From Herminiimonas sp. KBW02 (lineage in GTDB: Bacteria > Pseudomonadota > Gammaproteobacteria > Burkholderiales > Burkholderiaceae_D): a DNA stretch of 64,000 nt. Position 1 is the first letter of the stretch; the number at the start of each line of letters is the position of its first letter. The notes below the pieces were generated by a model. It saw nothing but the letters and a program-made list of their open reading frames with translations, searched no databases and had not been told where the DNA came from. A program made the translations under genes and the position numbers. Shown here piece after piece: positions 34,761 through 44,213 of this stretch. The stretch spans positions 378,013-442,012 of the forward strand of contig NZ_QAJP01000008.1 in NCBI RefSeq assembly GCF_003852535.1. The letters run 5' to 3'.

Positions 34761-35181
34761 CTGCCGTCTTTTCGCCGCGACTGTTGATACTTAAGATGCC
34801 GCAGCGCGAATCACGGTAATTCGCATTAACACGCACTGTACCGGGCAGCGCTATCAGGCGTATACAATGCCCGATGCCATCCTCATCACATGCTTGCGCA
34901 TTGATTTCATAGGAGCTGGTTAGACTCGAGGAACCTGAAAACCATAGCATTCCATGTACCTGTCCTTCCTGCTCGTCGGAAGAAAACGCCAGGTAGCGCG
35001 TATGCACCGAGTAGTAACGCTCCTGTTGCTGCATCAGCGTCATCAAGGCTGCACGTCCTTCCGCCCGCTTGCCCTTCACCACAGCATGCTGATAGGACTG
35101 CACAGCCCACCCGGCCAGCAGCACCATAATGAATAAGGCGATCAATACTTCTATCAACGTAAATCCGCTATGCAAACGCAT
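34741..35181 (-). CDS. pilE: PilE-type minor type IV pilin
   Basis: The 146-residue protein begins MRLHSGFTLIEVLIALFIMVLLAG, with prepilin cleavage site G|F and Glu5, then a pilin headgroup with a C-terminal disulfide pair (CGILSINSRG, DDCW). Start 35181 has GGGAGG 6 nt upstream, better than the GTG at 35187. In other species the gene encoding PilY1 precedes pilE; here pilX does. Confidence 0.9.
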   Translation of the reverse strand: MRLHSGFTLIEVLIALFIMVLLAGWAVQSYQHAVVKGKRAEGRAALMTLMQQQERYYSVHTRYLAFSSDEQEGQVHGMLWFSGSSSLTSSYEINAQACDEDGIGHCIRLIALPGTVRVNANYRDSRCGILSINSRGEKTADADDCW

Positions 35182-35196
35182 CTCCACCTCCCGGCT

Positions 35197-35835
35197 TTAA
35201 TTTCCTGCGTTATTCAGCTCCGGCCCATTAATCATTTCGCGCCAGCTTAGACGCCCCGTAGCTATGGATGACTGCTCTCCAGATAAGGCCGCTGCCAGCT
35301 GCTTTCTATAAACGCTTTGCAATACCACCTGCGTGCTGACGCGTGCACCGTAGCCTATGGCAGTGATTCTGTAAAAGTAAGCAGGCTTGCCAGTCAATAA
35401 ACTCACCTTTTGATCCAAAATTAGTTCAATGGCATAACGTGGTGCGACTACTGGCAAAGCAGCAACGCCAGTCACAAACTGATTTCCGGTAAAGCGACCA
35501 TAAGGCACCGTATCGCACAAGCCCGGATAAACATAGTTTGCTGCGCTGGCGCACTCCTCTTGATCCGGCAACGGGAAGTCCAACTCACTCTGCCGAGCAA
35601 AAATATGGCGACGGGAATTAGCCGCATCAGGAGAGTGCTCGATAGTGATCTCTGCATCCAGCAAAGCAGCCTCTGCCGCCTGGAAAGCGATATGTCTATC
35701 CCTGTCGTTGCGTGCAGCCTTCTCACTCTGCAAGGCTATTTGTGCCGCTGCGAGCCCCAGCATAAGTATCAGCAACAGCATCACCAGCACAGTGATCAAG
35801 GTCGTCCCGGTCTGAGCACCCTTTCCTTGCCACAT
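35197..35835 (-). CDS. pilX: PilX-type minor pilin
   Basis: The protein (212 residues from 35835) carries TGTTLITVLVMLLLILMLGLAAAQIALQSEKAARNDRDRHIAFQAAEAALLDAE, the PilX N-terminal helix with AFQAAEAAL diagnostic of the family. It lacks the strict Glu5 motif, as PilX proteins can. An alternative ATG at 35868 would overlap pilW by 26 bp. Located between pilW and pilE. Confidence 0.88.
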   Translation of the reverse strand: MWQGKGAQTGTTLITVLVMLLLILMLGLAAAQIALQSEKAARNDRDRHIAFQAAEAALLDAEITIEHSPDAANSRRHIFARQSELDFPLPDQEECASAANYVYPGLCDTVPYGRFTGNQFVTGVAALPVVAPRYAIELILDQKVSLLTGKPAYFYRITAIGYGARVSTQVVLQSVYRKQLAAALSGEQSSIATGRLSWREMINGPELNNAGN

Positions 35836-35842
35836 GGGCTGC

Positions 35843-36763
35843 TTAGATACCGTCTGCTGCGCCGCCATTGCGCAACTGTATGGTTTGCGTAAATACCTTG
35901 CGTATCCGTTTGCGTTCGCTAACCGGCATATCTTGCTCGTTGATATGCACTCCAATATCGTCAGCGTTCTGATAGGCTGCATCAAATAAGTGATACGCCA
36001 TCTTCGCGTCCTCATCACGTGCCGCCTGCGCACTCCTGACCAGTATCGATACTTTGACAGCGCGCACTTTCTTCCAGTGCGTCCGCTGCTGGCGGTCGGC
36101 CAGCCACGCTATAGCATTCTCTCCATTCAGCGGAATTACATCATCCATGGCCTCGACATCGCTCGCATTGATATAGCGATCGACGACTCCATTGTCATCA
36201 GCATCCAACCCATACAAAACCTGGAACGACTCTATGCCACGCGCAATCGCATCTGCATTCCAGCCGCGCCTGGAGCGATACTTACAACGTAGTTCAGGCT
36301 CACCCGTCCTGTCCCTGCCTACAAAAAACATGCTCCATGCATCTTCATCCTTATCAACTGACGTCACCGTCATCCCGGCGCAATTAAACATTGCTTCATC
36401 ACTGGCGTAAGACAAGGCCAGCACATCGCTACCGTTCACAACCGTGGACGACGCTGCGGCATCCAGACCTGCCGTCGTTCGCTTGAGGCTGCTCGCATCC
36501 ATGCCGATCACATGCGGATGAATATCTGTGGTGCTGCTGGCTGCATCCAGTTTTTTGTATCCAGCCTGTCGTATCGCACGTGCCAGCATCTCCATCGCAT
36601 AACGTCCTGTTTCCTGAACCTGCGCATACTGATCTTGCGCCAGATAGGCAGCCTGGTTCGATGCCAATAATCCGGTCGCGAGCAAAGTGATGAACAACCC
36701 TATGGTCATGGCAACCATCAGCTCCGTGATGCTTAGTCCGCGTTGATGTGAGAATGATTTCAT
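35843..36763 (-). CDS. pilW: PilW-type minor pilin
   Basis: The 306-residue protein starts MKSFSHQRGLSITELMVAMTIGLFI, with prepilin cleavage G|L and Glu at +5, then the PilW hallmark YAMEMLARAIRQAGY. The large C-terminal headgroup has two well-separated Cys (NCAGMTV, LRCKYRSR). Between pilV (3 bp upstream) and pilX. Part of the minor-pilin tip complex. Confidence 0.92.
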   Translation of the reverse strand: MKSFSHQRGLSITELMVAMTIGLFITLLATGLLASNQAAYLAQDQYAQVQETGRYAMEMLARAIRQAGYKKLDAASSTTDIHPHVIGMDASSLKRTTAGLDAAASSTVVNGSDVLALSYASDEAMFNCAGMTVTSVDKDEDAWSMFFVGRDRTGEPELRCKYRSRRGWNADAIARGIESFQVLYGLDADDNGVVDRYINASDVEAMDDVIPLNGENAIAWLADRQQRTHWKKVRAVKVSILVRSAQAARDEDAKMAYHLFDAAYQNADDIGVHINEQDMPVSERKRIRKVFTQTIQLRNGGAADGI

Positions 36764-36765
36764 GG

Positions 36766-37317
36766 CTAGCGAAGTGCGACAGGTAGTACCAGTACCGGAG
36801 GAAAATCGCTGTCTGCTGCGTTCTGCTCAGGCCAGCCTATTTTGATAAAAATAAGCGGATTGGAATTCGCGCCACTGCTTTCGGTACAGTTCCATGTATA
36901 TCGCCGCCTGCCCGCATCCCAAGGTTGCATATCGCGGCAAACCCGCACGCGTGCGGCAGGCAACTCTTTACTGACACGCTTTAGCCATAGTGCTATCTCA
37001 AACTGCGCGAGTTCCCCCGCATCGCAATTGACCTCCCGTCCATAGCAATTAATCGCCGGGTGATGGTAGGGAATTTGATAATCGATAGCCAGATAAGGAT
37101 TGCTCATATCGCCCGATTGGATTTGGCGACTATGGCTACGTATGTGGTCAGCCATCTCAAGCGCGAGATGCAAGGCTGTCGTTTGAAAAGCAGACCAGCG
37201 AGATGTCTGCAAAGCGGTGAGCTGCATGCTGGCGGCACCGATTACACCAACCGTCAGCACAAATATCGAGATCAATACTTCGATCAGTGAAAAGCCATCT
37301 GCCGCAGAAGTCTTCAT
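36766..37317 (-). CDS. pilV: PilV-type minor pilin
   Basis: The 183-residue protein starts MKTSAADGFSLIEVLISIFVLTVGVIG with prepilin cleavage G|F, Glu5, and the PilV feature AASMQLTALQTSRWSAFQTTALHLALEMADHIRSH. Start 37317 has CGGAGAAC upstream; an ATG at 37344 does not. First gene of the operon pilV-pilW-pilX-pilE-fimT. Confidence 0.92.
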   Translation of the reverse strand: MKTSAADGFSLIEVLISIFVLTVGVIGAASMQLTALQTSRWSAFQTTALHLALEMADHIRSHSRQIQSGDMSNPYLAIDYQIPYHHPAINCYGREVNCDAGELAQFEIALWLKRVSKELPAARVRVCRDMQPWDAGRRRYTWNCTESSGANSNPLIFIKIGWPEQNAADSDFPPVLVLPVALR

Positions 37318-37504
37318 TTCTGTTCTCCGTGATACGAACAACATCTCGAAAATGAACCGACATTTTGTGAAGTTGATGCCTGACTTCGCATCCCATCAAC
37401 ATGGGAAATGATGACTACTGATGCGCGGAATCCTCCCGAAGAACAGGGGAAATTTACACATGGACATTATTTGAAAAAGTGATGCTTAAGAAAGATGAAG
37501 GTGG

Positions 37505-38386
37505 CTAGGCTACCGCCAGCGCAATCACACCCAGCGCAATAAAGATCGCACCTATCAGGCGTTCAGTCCGGTCGCCTTCTTTCAGTAAATGACCACCAAT
37601 GATGGCGGCAAACAGCATGGACACTTCACGTGCCGGTGCCACATGTGACAAGGGCGCCAGCTTCACTGCATACAGCACCAGTACGTACGAGATGGGACTG
37701 ATCGCGCCGACGATCAACGCATACTTCCACTGCTTCTTCCACAGCTCTGCTGCGGTAGCACGATCATGGAAGTAAGTCGGAGCCAGTACAGCGATGCGGA
37801 CAAAATTACCGATGTAGTCGATCAGGATGGGTGACATCAGCATGAACTTGACTGCATAGCCGTCCACCACCGTGTAGCAGGCAATAAAAGCACCTGTCAG
37901 CAAACCGTAGAAGATACCGACATGCACGCGCTTGCGCTGTTCCGCATCCTTGGCCGCGAGGAAAAGCTTGGGGCCACCGGCAATCAGAAAGACGCCCAAT
38001 ACGACACCTGCTATGCCACCCGCACCCAGTGCCGATATCTGTTCACCCAGAAATAGCAAAGCCGCCATCGAAGACAGCAAAGGTCCGGAACCACGCGCCA
38101 ATGGGTAAACAACTGTCAAATCAGCCTTGCGATAACCGCGCAGCAGCACGACGTAGTAAATGACGTGCAGTATTCCGCTCACCAGGATAACGACCCATTC
38201 CTTCCAGCCCCAGCCCGGCACCACATCCCATGCCAGCCACAAACCCAGCGGAGTCCATATCAGAGCCAGAAAGAGACTGGTGAACAAGGCGAAGCGTGCA
38301 TCGCCACCCGCACGCTTGGCTACGATATTCCAGCCCGCATGAATGAAGCCGGCTGTGATCAGTAAAGCGAGTGCGGAAAATGACAT
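37505..38386 (-). CDS. EamA/DMT-superfamily transporter
   Basis: The 293-residue protein has about ten predicted membrane helices in two EamA halves (ALALLITAGFIHAGWNIVAKRAGG, and ISYVLVLYAVKLAPLSHVAPAREVSMLFAAIIGG). The reuse of VYPLARGSGPLLSSMAALL is typical of EamA proteins. The family exports amino acids and other metabolites, or imports sugars; the substrate is not predictable here. It is a monocistronic-looking gene between the pilin operon and nrdR. Confidence 0.88.
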   Translation of the reverse strand: MSFSALALLITAGFIHAGWNIVAKRAGGDARFALFTSLFLALIWTPLGLWLAWDVVPGWGWKEWVVILVSGILHVIYYVVLLRGYRKADLTVVYPLARGSGPLLSSMAALLFLGEQISALGAGGIAGVVLGVFLIAGGPKLFLAAKDAEQRKRVHVGIFYGLLTGAFIACYTVVDGYAVKFMLMSPILIDYIGNFVRIAVLAPTYFHDRATAAELWKKQWKYALIVGAISPISYVLVLYAVKLAPLSHVAPAREVSMLFAAIIGGHLLKEGDRTERLIGAIFIALGVIALAVA

Positions 38387-38418
38387 TAAGGAATGTGAAG
38401 TGGAACGAAGACGACTGC

Positions 38419-38775
38419 TCAGGTATTTACATTGGCAAACGCCTGCCTGACATAGTCCGCAAGATGTTTGCTTTTAATTTCATCCGGGCTGTGGATCTTG
38501 ATATGGCGACGTAGCTTACCCTTACCTTCCAACACCTGCCACGCATCCTGCAAATCGCAGCCGCGGCCAAATTCGATGGAGATGTGTTCGGCGTAGGCAA
38601 ATACGCCGCAAAAGTCGAGCGGTGCTGCGAACATGAAGCCGCCATACATCACGCGCTCCATGGCTTGCTTCACTTCCTTCTGAATGACGCGCCGTGCCGC
38701 CACCACCAATTCATAACGCTCAGGATTAACCAGGCGTATATCGTTGAGCAGTTGTTCGACCCGGGCGTCAGTCAT
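38419..38775 (-). CDS. DUF1801-like small protein
   Basis: From ATG 38775 the 118-residue protein reads MTDARVEQLLNDIRLVNPERYELVVAARRVI, then MYGGFMFAAPLDFCGVFAYAEHISIEFGRGCDL, ending with KIHSPDEIKSKHLADYVRQAFANV. This fits the DUF1801 (YdhG-like) fold, of unknown function. Its start lies one base after the nrdR stop (TAAGATG), implying translational coupling. A longer upstream reading lies inside nrdR in another frame and is rejected. Confidence 0.75.
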   Translation of the reverse strand: MTDARVEQLLNDIRLVNPERYELVVAARRVIQKEVKQAMERVMYGGFMFAAPLDFCGVFAYAEHISIEFGRGCDLQDAWQVLEGKGKLRRHIKIHSPDEIKSKHLADYVRQAFANVNT

Positions 38776-38776
38776 C

Positions 38777-39244
38777 TTATTTGGCAGGTTTGCGCTCGCG
38801 CCCGATCTCGGCAATCGCATCCTGGAACTCCGCCACGTCCTCAAAGCTCTTGTAAACAGATGCAAAGCGGATGTAAGCGATTTTGTCGAGGCGCTGCAAT
38901 TCGCGCATGACCAGTTCACCGATCTGGCCGGAGATAACTTCGCGTTCGCCACTGGAGAGCAGCTTTTGTTCTATCCGATGGATGGCGGCATCGACGGCTT
39001 CAGCTGAAACCGGACGCTTGCGCAGAGCCAGTTGCAGGCTGCCCTGCAATTTCTTCGGATCGAAATCGGTACGGCTGCCATTTTTTTTGACCACGACCGG
39101 CATCGTCAATTCGACGCGTTCGTAGGTAGTGAAGCGTTTGTCGCAGCTGGTACAACGGCGGCGACGGCGTATGCTATCGCCCTCCTCAGAGACACGGGTG
39201 TCGAGGACTTGGGTATCGTCGTGCTGGCAAAAAGGACATTTCAT
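38777..39244 (-). CDS. nrdR: Transcriptional repressor NrdR
   Basis: The 155-residue protein has the N-terminal zinc ribbon ([32 protein letters not shown]) and an ATP-cone domain (about 50-140, [31 protein letters not shown]). It represses ribonucleotide reductase genes in response to dATP/ATP. It lies downstream of glyA, a common order in betaproteobacteria. No rnr gene is in the window. Confidence 0.96.
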   Translation of the reverse strand: MKCPFCQHDDTQVLDTRVSEEGDSIRRRRRCTSCDKRFTTYERVELTMPVVVKKNGSRTDFDPKKLQGSLQLALRKRPVSAEAVDAAIHRIEQKLLSSGEREVISGQIGELVMRELQRLDKIAYIRFASVYKSFEDVAEFQDAIAEIGRERKPAK

Positions 39245-39354
39245 CGCGGTGCCTGGCCTTATGGATCGTTACATCAGCAAAAATTTAACAATCGAATTTA
39301 ATTATTATTAGCTAAAACTACCGTGTAAGTATCGGGATTACTTTCGTCTACATC

Positions 39355-39395
39355 CCAAAATGGCCCTGTCTGGATCAGTCATCCCGACAAGGCCA
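39355..39395 (-). terminator. Probable glyA terminator
   Basis: On the minus strand TGGCCTTGTC and GACAGGGCCA form a 9-of-10 stem around 15 nt, followed by TTTTG, 67 bp after the glyA stop. It would separate glyA from nrdR at least partly. Confidence 0.5.
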
Positions 39396-39462
39396 TTCTG
39401 CAGCGCGCTTCATGTTGCCGAAGCTCGCCTTAGTTACTACAACAAACTTTATATCAAAACAC

Positions 39463-40707
39463 TCAGCCGTAGACCGGGAAAGCGTCCGTCAGTTTTTTCA
39501 CTTCCGCTTTGACGCGCTCTATGGTCGCCGCATCATTTGGATTTTCCAGCACGTCGGCGATCAGGTTACCGACTTTGGTCGCTTCCGCTTCCTTGAAACC
39601 ACGGGTCGTCATGGCCGGGCTGCCAAGACGGATGCCGGAAGTGACGAATGGTTTTTCCGGATCGTTCGGAATCGCGTTCTTGTTGCAAGTGATGTGCGCG
39701 GAACCGAGCAGGTTTTCTGCATCTTTACCGGTGATCTTCTTCGCGCGCAGGTCAACCAGCATTACGTGCGATTCGGTGCGATGCGAAACGATGCGCAAGC
39801 CACGTGCGATCAATGCCTTCGCCAGTGCGTCAGCATTTTTCACGACTTGCTGCTGGTAGGTTTTGAATTCAGGTGCCAGTGCTTCCTTGAACGCAACTGC
39901 CTTACCGGCGATCACGTGCATCAGCGGGCCGCCTTGCAAGCCTGGGAAGATGGCCGAGTTGATGATCTTCTCGTGCTCTGCCTTCATCAGGATGAAGCCG
40001 CCGCGTGGGCCGCGCAATGATTTGTGCGTGGTCGAGGTGACGAAATCTGCGTAAGGAACCGGGTTCGGGTACTCACCTGCTGCGATCAGACCAGCGTAGT
40101 GCGCCATGTCGACCATGAAGTACGCGCCGATTTCCTTGGCGATTTTGGCGAAGCGTTCAAAGTCGATACGCAATGCATAAGCAGAAGCACCAGCGATGAT
40201 CAGCTTGGGCTTATGCTCACGTGCCAGGCGTTCCATGGCTTCGTAATCGATTTCTTCCTTGTCGTTCAGGCCGTAGGAAATAACGTTGAACCATTTGCCG
40301 GACATGTTCAATGCCATGCCGTGTGTCAGGTGACCGCCTTCAGCCAGCGACATACCCATGATGGTGTCGCCCGGTTTCAGGACTGCCAGGAACACGCCCT
40401 GGTTGGCTTGCGAACCGGAGTTCGGTTGTACGTTGGCAGCATCGGCGCCGTACAGTTGTTTCAGGCGGTCGATCGCGAGTTGCTCAACGATATCGACATA
40501 TTCGCAACCACCGTAGTAACGCTTGCCCGGATAACCTTCGGCGTATTTATTGGTCAGTTGCGTGCCTTGCGCTTCCATCACTGCAGGCGAAGTGTAGTTC
40601 TCGGATGCGATCAGCTCGATGTGTTCTTGCTGACGTGTATTTTCCTTCTGGATGGCCGACCACAGTTCTGCGTCTGTTTTTGCTAAGGTCTGGTCTTTTG
40701 AAAACAT
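39463..40707 (-). CDS. glyA: Serine hydroxymethyltransferase
   Basis: The 414-residue protein has the full SHMT fold-type I signature: [49 protein letters not shown], and the PLP-lysine motif [15 protein letters not shown]. It converts serine to glycine and methylenetetrahydrofolate. Length is normal. The 475-bp region upstream, up to exonuclease III, holds its promoter and a dispersed repeat-like stretch. Confidence 0.97.
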   Translation of the reverse strand: MFSKDQTLAKTDAELWSAIQKENTRQQEHIELIASENYTSPAVMEAQGTQLTNKYAEGYPGKRYYGGCEYVDIVEQLAIDRLKQLYGADAANVQPNSGSQANQGVFLAVLKPGDTIMGMSLAEGGHLTHGMALNMSGKWFNVISYGLNDKEEIDYEAMERLAREHKPKLIIAGASAYALRIDFERFAKIAKEIGAYFMVDMAHYAGLIAAGEYPNPVPYADFVTSTTHKSLRGPRGGFILMKAEHEKIINSAIFPGLQGGPLMHVIAGKAVAFKEALAPEFKTYQQQVVKNADALAKALIARGLRIVSHRTESHVMLVDLRAKKITGKDAENLLGSAHITCNKNAIPNDPEKPFVTSGIRLGSPAMTTRGFKEAEATKVGNLIADVLENPNDAATIERVKAEVKKLTDAFPVYG

Positions 40708-41182
40708 GAATCACTCCAATCGTTCAAAAAATGGGCAGGAAGCTAAATCGGGCAGGCCGTGACGAATCACGACATGCTAAATAACACTACCTGGGATCGA
40801 ATGAGGAGGCCGAAAACGGAATGTGCAGGCAGCCTCAGTCGTACTCTCCATTCGGGCTACCCAGGCGCACGGCAATGAAATCTCACGCTTCACGGTGGGT
40901 AAGCCCACCTTACGACGTAATTTACCCAGAACAGCAGGAAAATCAGCCGGATTCGCCAGTCACGTGAGACGAAATGGTGCAAGGATTCTACGACAAGCGC
41001 CTGTTTTCGGCAAGCAGCGCCCTACTCAAATGCCGTGAATAAATGACAATATCCAGCCAGCCACGCCGACCACGGCAGCACTGATACAATTCCGCATCTG
41101 TCGCGCAGCCGTCATGCATAAGTGCAAGCTTTTGCACTCCCTCTGCGCCACCCACCCGCATCACGAATGGATAGCTGCACAT
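40708..41182. other. glyA-xth intergenic region with a GGTGGG hairpin element
   Basis: Minus strand contains GGTGGGCTTACCCACC (40909-40894), a perfect 6-bp stem with CTTA loop, followed by GTGAAGCGTGAGA and GTAGCCCGAATGGA (40863-40850). This combination (GTGGGC..GCCCAC and GTAGCCCGGATGGA) is a common dispersed intergenic sequence in proteobacteria. No glycine riboswitch core was found despite the glyA neighbour. Confidence 0.5.
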
Positions 41183-41947
41183 ATGAAAATCGCCACCTGG
41201 AACGTCAACTCCCTCAAAGTCCGCCTGCCGCAGGTCCTGCAATGGCTGACGGACAATCCGGTGGACGTGCTCTGCCTGCAGGAAACCAAGACCGTCGATG
41301 AAAAATTCCCGGCCGCTGAAATCGAAGCCGCCGGTTACCACGTCGTCTACACCGGACAAAAAACCTATAACGGCGTCGCCATCCTGTCGCGCCATCCGAT
41401 TACAGATGTCGTCAAAAACAATCCGCTGTTTGAAGATGAACATCAGCGCATCATCATCGGCACCATACAAGGCGTGCGCATCATCTGCGCCTACATCCCG
41501 AATGGTCAGTCACTGGAATCGGACAAGTATCAATACAAGCTGCGCTGGCTGGCAGGCTTGCATGCATTGCTGGCGCAGGAATTGAAGCAACATGAAAACG
41601 TCGCGCTGCTCGGCGACTACAACATTGCGCCGGAAGACCGCGATGTACACGATCCGGTTGCATGGCAAGGCCAGGTACTGGTATCGGAACCGGAACGCGC
41701 TGCGTTTGTGCGCATGCAGGAAATGGGTTTCACCGATGCTTTCCGCATGTTTGAACAGCCTGAGAAACTGTATAGCTGGTGGGATTACCGCCAGATGGGC
41801 TTCCGCCTCAACCGTGGTTTGCGCATCGATCACATCCTGCTGTCACCTGCATTGACCAAACGTTGCACCGCCTGCGTGATCGACAAGGTACCGCGCAAAT
41901 GGGAACAACCGTCCGACCACACTCCGGTCATCGCAACGCTGGATTAA
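41183..41947 (+). CDS. xth: Exonuclease III
   Basis: The 254-residue protein has the EEP-nuclease motifs: MKIATWNVNSLKVRL (Asn7), LCLQETK (Glu), GVAILSRHP, LLGDYNIAPEDRDVHDP (Asp/Asn) and the catalytic WEQPSDHTPV (His). It removes AP sites and 3'-blocked ends in DNA repair. The start at 41183 gives the canonical MKIATWN; an ATG at 41114 would add 23 unconserved residues. Confidence 0.95.
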   Translation: MKIATWNVNSLKVRLPQVLQWLTDNPVDVLCLQETKTVDEKFPAAEIEAAGYHVVYTGQKTYNGVAILSRHPITDVVKNNPLFEDEHQRIIIGTIQGVRIICAYIPNGQSLESDKYQYKLRWLAGLHALLAQELKQHENVALLGDYNIAPEDRDVHDPVAWQGQVLVSEPERAAFVRMQEMGFTDAFRMFEQPEKLYSWWDYRQMGFRLNRGLRIDHILLSPALTKRCTACVIDKVPRKWEQPSDHTPVIATLD

Positions 41948-41980
41948 AGCGCGAACGACCAGTTGCCGCCAGGCGGCTGG

Positions 41981-42484
41981 TCAGTTTTTTTCGTCCAGAA
42001 TAAGTTGCCAATAACCGACATCCAGCCACTGGTCGAACTTGCGCCCGATCTGCGACAGGTGCGCAACTTTCACAAAGCCGAGCTTTTCGTGCAGCGCCAC
42101 GCTGCCCGGATTCGGCAAGACTATCCCGCCCAGCACCGCATGCACAGATAGTCGGGACAGTTCGCTGATCAGCGCCTGATACAAGCGCGTGCCGACGCCG
42201 CGTCCACCGCTGTCCTGCGCCAGATAAACCGAACCTTCGACTGAGTGCTGGTAAGCCTTCCTCACCTTCCACTTGCTGGCGTAGGCATAGCCCAGTATGC
42301 GCCCGTCAACTTCATACACCAGCCATGGGAACTGCGTCATGGTTTCATCTATGCGGGCGCTCATCTCATCTACAGTCACAGCCTCCGTTTCAAAGCTGAT
42401 GACGGTGTTGAGCACGTAATGATTGTAGATTTCGCAGATGGCTGCGGCATCGTTGCGCGTCGCCGGGCGTATGGCTTCAGACAT
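41981..42484 (-). CDS. GNAT N-acetyltransferase, phosphinothricin-acetyltransferase family
   Basis: The 167-residue protein has the PAT-like GNAT fold: IRPATRNDAAAICEIYNHYVLNTVISFET, LGYAYASKWKVRKAYQHSVEGSVYLAQDSGGRGVGTRLYQALI (acetyl-CoA loop G.G.G) and NPGSVALHEKLGFVKVAHL. Substrates of such chromosomal members include methionine sulfone/sulfoximine; activity on phosphinothricin is not implied. Convergent with exonuclease III. Confidence 0.87.
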   Translation of the reverse strand: MSEAIRPATRNDAAAICEIYNHYVLNTVISFETEAVTVDEMSARIDETMTQFPWLVYEVDGRILGYAYASKWKVRKAYQHSVEGSVYLAQDSGGRGVGTRLYQALISELSRLSVHAVLGGIVLPNPGSVALHEKLGFVKVAHLSQIGRKFDQWLDVGYWQLILDEKN

Positions 42485-42556
42485 GATGAAGGTTCAAGGC
42501 AATGGGATAGCTGTAGTGTACCGACAATAGACTACACGCTCCCCGCCCCGGAGCAA

Positions 42557-42584
42557 TAAAAAAGCCCTGTCGCAGGACAGGGCT
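42557..42584 (-). terminator. Terminator of the second Bug gene
   Basis: AGCCCTGTC and GACAGGGCT pair perfectly around a 4-nt loop. On the minus strand the stem is followed by TTTTTT. It lies 47 bp beyond the Bug gene stop at 42631. Confidence 0.85.
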
Positions 42585-42630
42585 TCCGGGTAAAACTGGC
42601 TTGCTACCCATGTCGGATAGCCAGTCGTCA

Positions 42631-43614
42631 TCAGTCTACGGTCGCGCCGCTTTCTTTCACGACTTTCGCCCATTTCACTGATTCTTCTTTTACGAAGGCA
42701 GCGAAGTTTTCCGGGGTGTCGCCTACATAGTCAGAGCCGGTATCTGCCAGGATTTTTTGGAATGCTGGCTCTTTCATGATTTTTTGTGTTTCAGCATTGA
42801 TCTTGTTCACGATCGCTTTTGGTGTACCTGCTGGTGCGAAGAAACCGTACCATGCGTAAGAAACCACTGCCGGCACGCCGGATTCAGCGAAGGTAGGTAC
42901 GTCAGGCAATTGTGGCGAACGGTGTGCGCCCGAAACAGCAATTGCTTTTACCTTGCCGCTCTTGATGTGCGGCATGATCGCGATCATGCTGTCGAACATC
43001 ACAGGAATGTGACCGCCCAACAGATCGGAAATTGCAGGCGCCGAACCTTTGTAAGGAACGTGCGTCATTTCCAGCTTGGTGACGCTTTTAAACAATTCGC
43101 CAGTCATGTGCTGTGGTGTGCCCGAACCAGCAGAAGCGTAGGAGAACTGACCTTTTTGCGCCTTGATGTACGCCATCAATTCTTTCAGATTGTTGGCAGG
43201 TACGGCAGGGTTGGCAACCAGAACCAGCGGCACGCGCAGCAGGTTGGTGATAGGTACCAGATCCTTGCTCGGATCAAAGGTCATTTTTTTGTACAGGCTA
43301 GGATTGATCACGATCGGTGCGCTGGATGTGATCAGCAGAGTGTTACCGTCTGCTGGAGCACGTGCCACTGCTGCACTACCGATGTTGCCGCCGCCACCGC
43401 CACGGTTGTCGATCACGAATGGATGACCGAGGTCTTCGGTCAAACGTTTGGCGACAGGACGCGCAGCGATATCAGATGGACCGCCTGGTGGCCAAGGCAC
43501 CACGACCGTTACCGTTGAATTTGGCCAGCTTTGGGCCAGGGCGTTAGCAGAAAAACTCGCTGCTGCTGCGAATGCGCACAGGAGTAATTTGCTGCCGCGG
43601 GATAGTTGTCTCAT
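42631..43614 (-). CDS. Bug-family tripartite tricarboxylate transporter (TTT) substrate-binding protein
   Basis: The 327-residue protein has a signal peptide (to about 27, ANALAQ), then TVTVVVPWPPGGPSDIAARP, NRGGGGGNIGSAAVARAPADGNTLL and MTHVPYKGSAPAISDLLGGHIPVMFD. It is a paralogue of the Bug protein at 16754-17779. The gene stands alone with its own terminator, so the ligand cannot be inferred from context. Confidence 0.92.
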   Translation of the reverse strand: MRQLSRGSKLLLCAFAAAASFSANALAQSWPNSTVTVVVPWPPGGPSDIAARPVAKRLTEDLGHPFVIDNRGGGGGNIGSAAVARAPADGNTLLITSSAPIVINPSLYKKMTFDPSKDLVPITNLLRVPLVLVANPAVPANNLKELMAYIKAQKGQFSYASAGSGTPQHMTGELFKSVTKLEMTHVPYKGSAPAISDLLGGHIPVMFDSMIAIMPHIKSGKVKAIAVSGAHRSPQLPDVPTFAESGVPAVVSYAWYGFFAPAGTPKAIVNKINAETQKIMKEPAFQKILADTGSDYVGDTPENFAAFVKEESVKWAKVVKESGATVD

Positions 43615-43829
43615 TATTCAATCCTTATAAAAAGTAAATCACGCTTCAGGAATCGCGGCCTCAGGGCATGCCAAAAAGAACACAAAACCAGAATCGCTAA
43701 GGGCAAAGGCGACGGAGATTACGCCTAGGTGGGGAAGGATACCTCATTCAGTATCCTCATAACGATTTTTACGCAGCGCATATGCAACTGACATGCCGAC
43801 GTTTATCGCTGCATATCCTTACTACAGGC

Positions 43830-44186
43830 TTACAAAGCCTCATCTGCATAGTCAGAGCCGAGCGGCCCTATCCGCAAAAGGTAGCCTGCGTCACGGATGA
43901 TATTGCCGGCACTCTCGAGAAACAAACTCGCGTGGCTGCCCGGTGCGTAGATGCAGCGCAGCTCAATTGCAAAATCCAGTCCCTGCTCGGCCCGTTCCTG
44001 CAGCGCCGGATACTGGACAAAAATTTCGCCGCTTTCTATATAGCGCAGATAGGTATTCAGCTTGGTTTGTAACAGCTGTAAATGCAGCTCATCCCAAACC
44101 AGATCGTCGATGATAGCCAAAATACAGACAGCGCCCGCCTGGTCCAGGCTGACGCTATCTATCAGTTCGGTTTGTTCTACGGTCAT
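43830..44186 (-). CDS. Conserved small protein (DUF6572-like)
   Basis: The 118-residue protein reads TVEQTELIDSVSLDQAGAVCILAIIDDLVWDELHLQLLQTKLNTYLRYIESGEI, then FAIELRCIYAPGSHASLFLES. This pattern (I...D.L.W.....HL..LQ.K...YL.FIESGE) fits DUF6572, a small cytoplasmic family of unknown function. There is no signal peptide. It lies 27 bp after the 83-codon gene and may be cotranscribed with it and the methyltransferase. Confidence 0.7.
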   Translation of the reverse strand: MTVEQTELIDSVSLDQAGAVCILAIIDDLVWDELHLQLLQTKLNTYLRYIESGEIFVQYPALQERAEQGLDFAIELRCIYAPGSHASLFLESAGNIIRDAGYLLRIGPLGSDYADEAL

Positions 44187-44213
44187 GCGCGCAGTCCGGC
44201 TGACAATGCAGGC

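Noticed and set aside
40708-40990. Glycine or THF riboswitch upstream of glyA
   Set aside because: The leader lacks the conserved aptamer cores. The hairpin seen belongs to a dispersed intergenic sequence.
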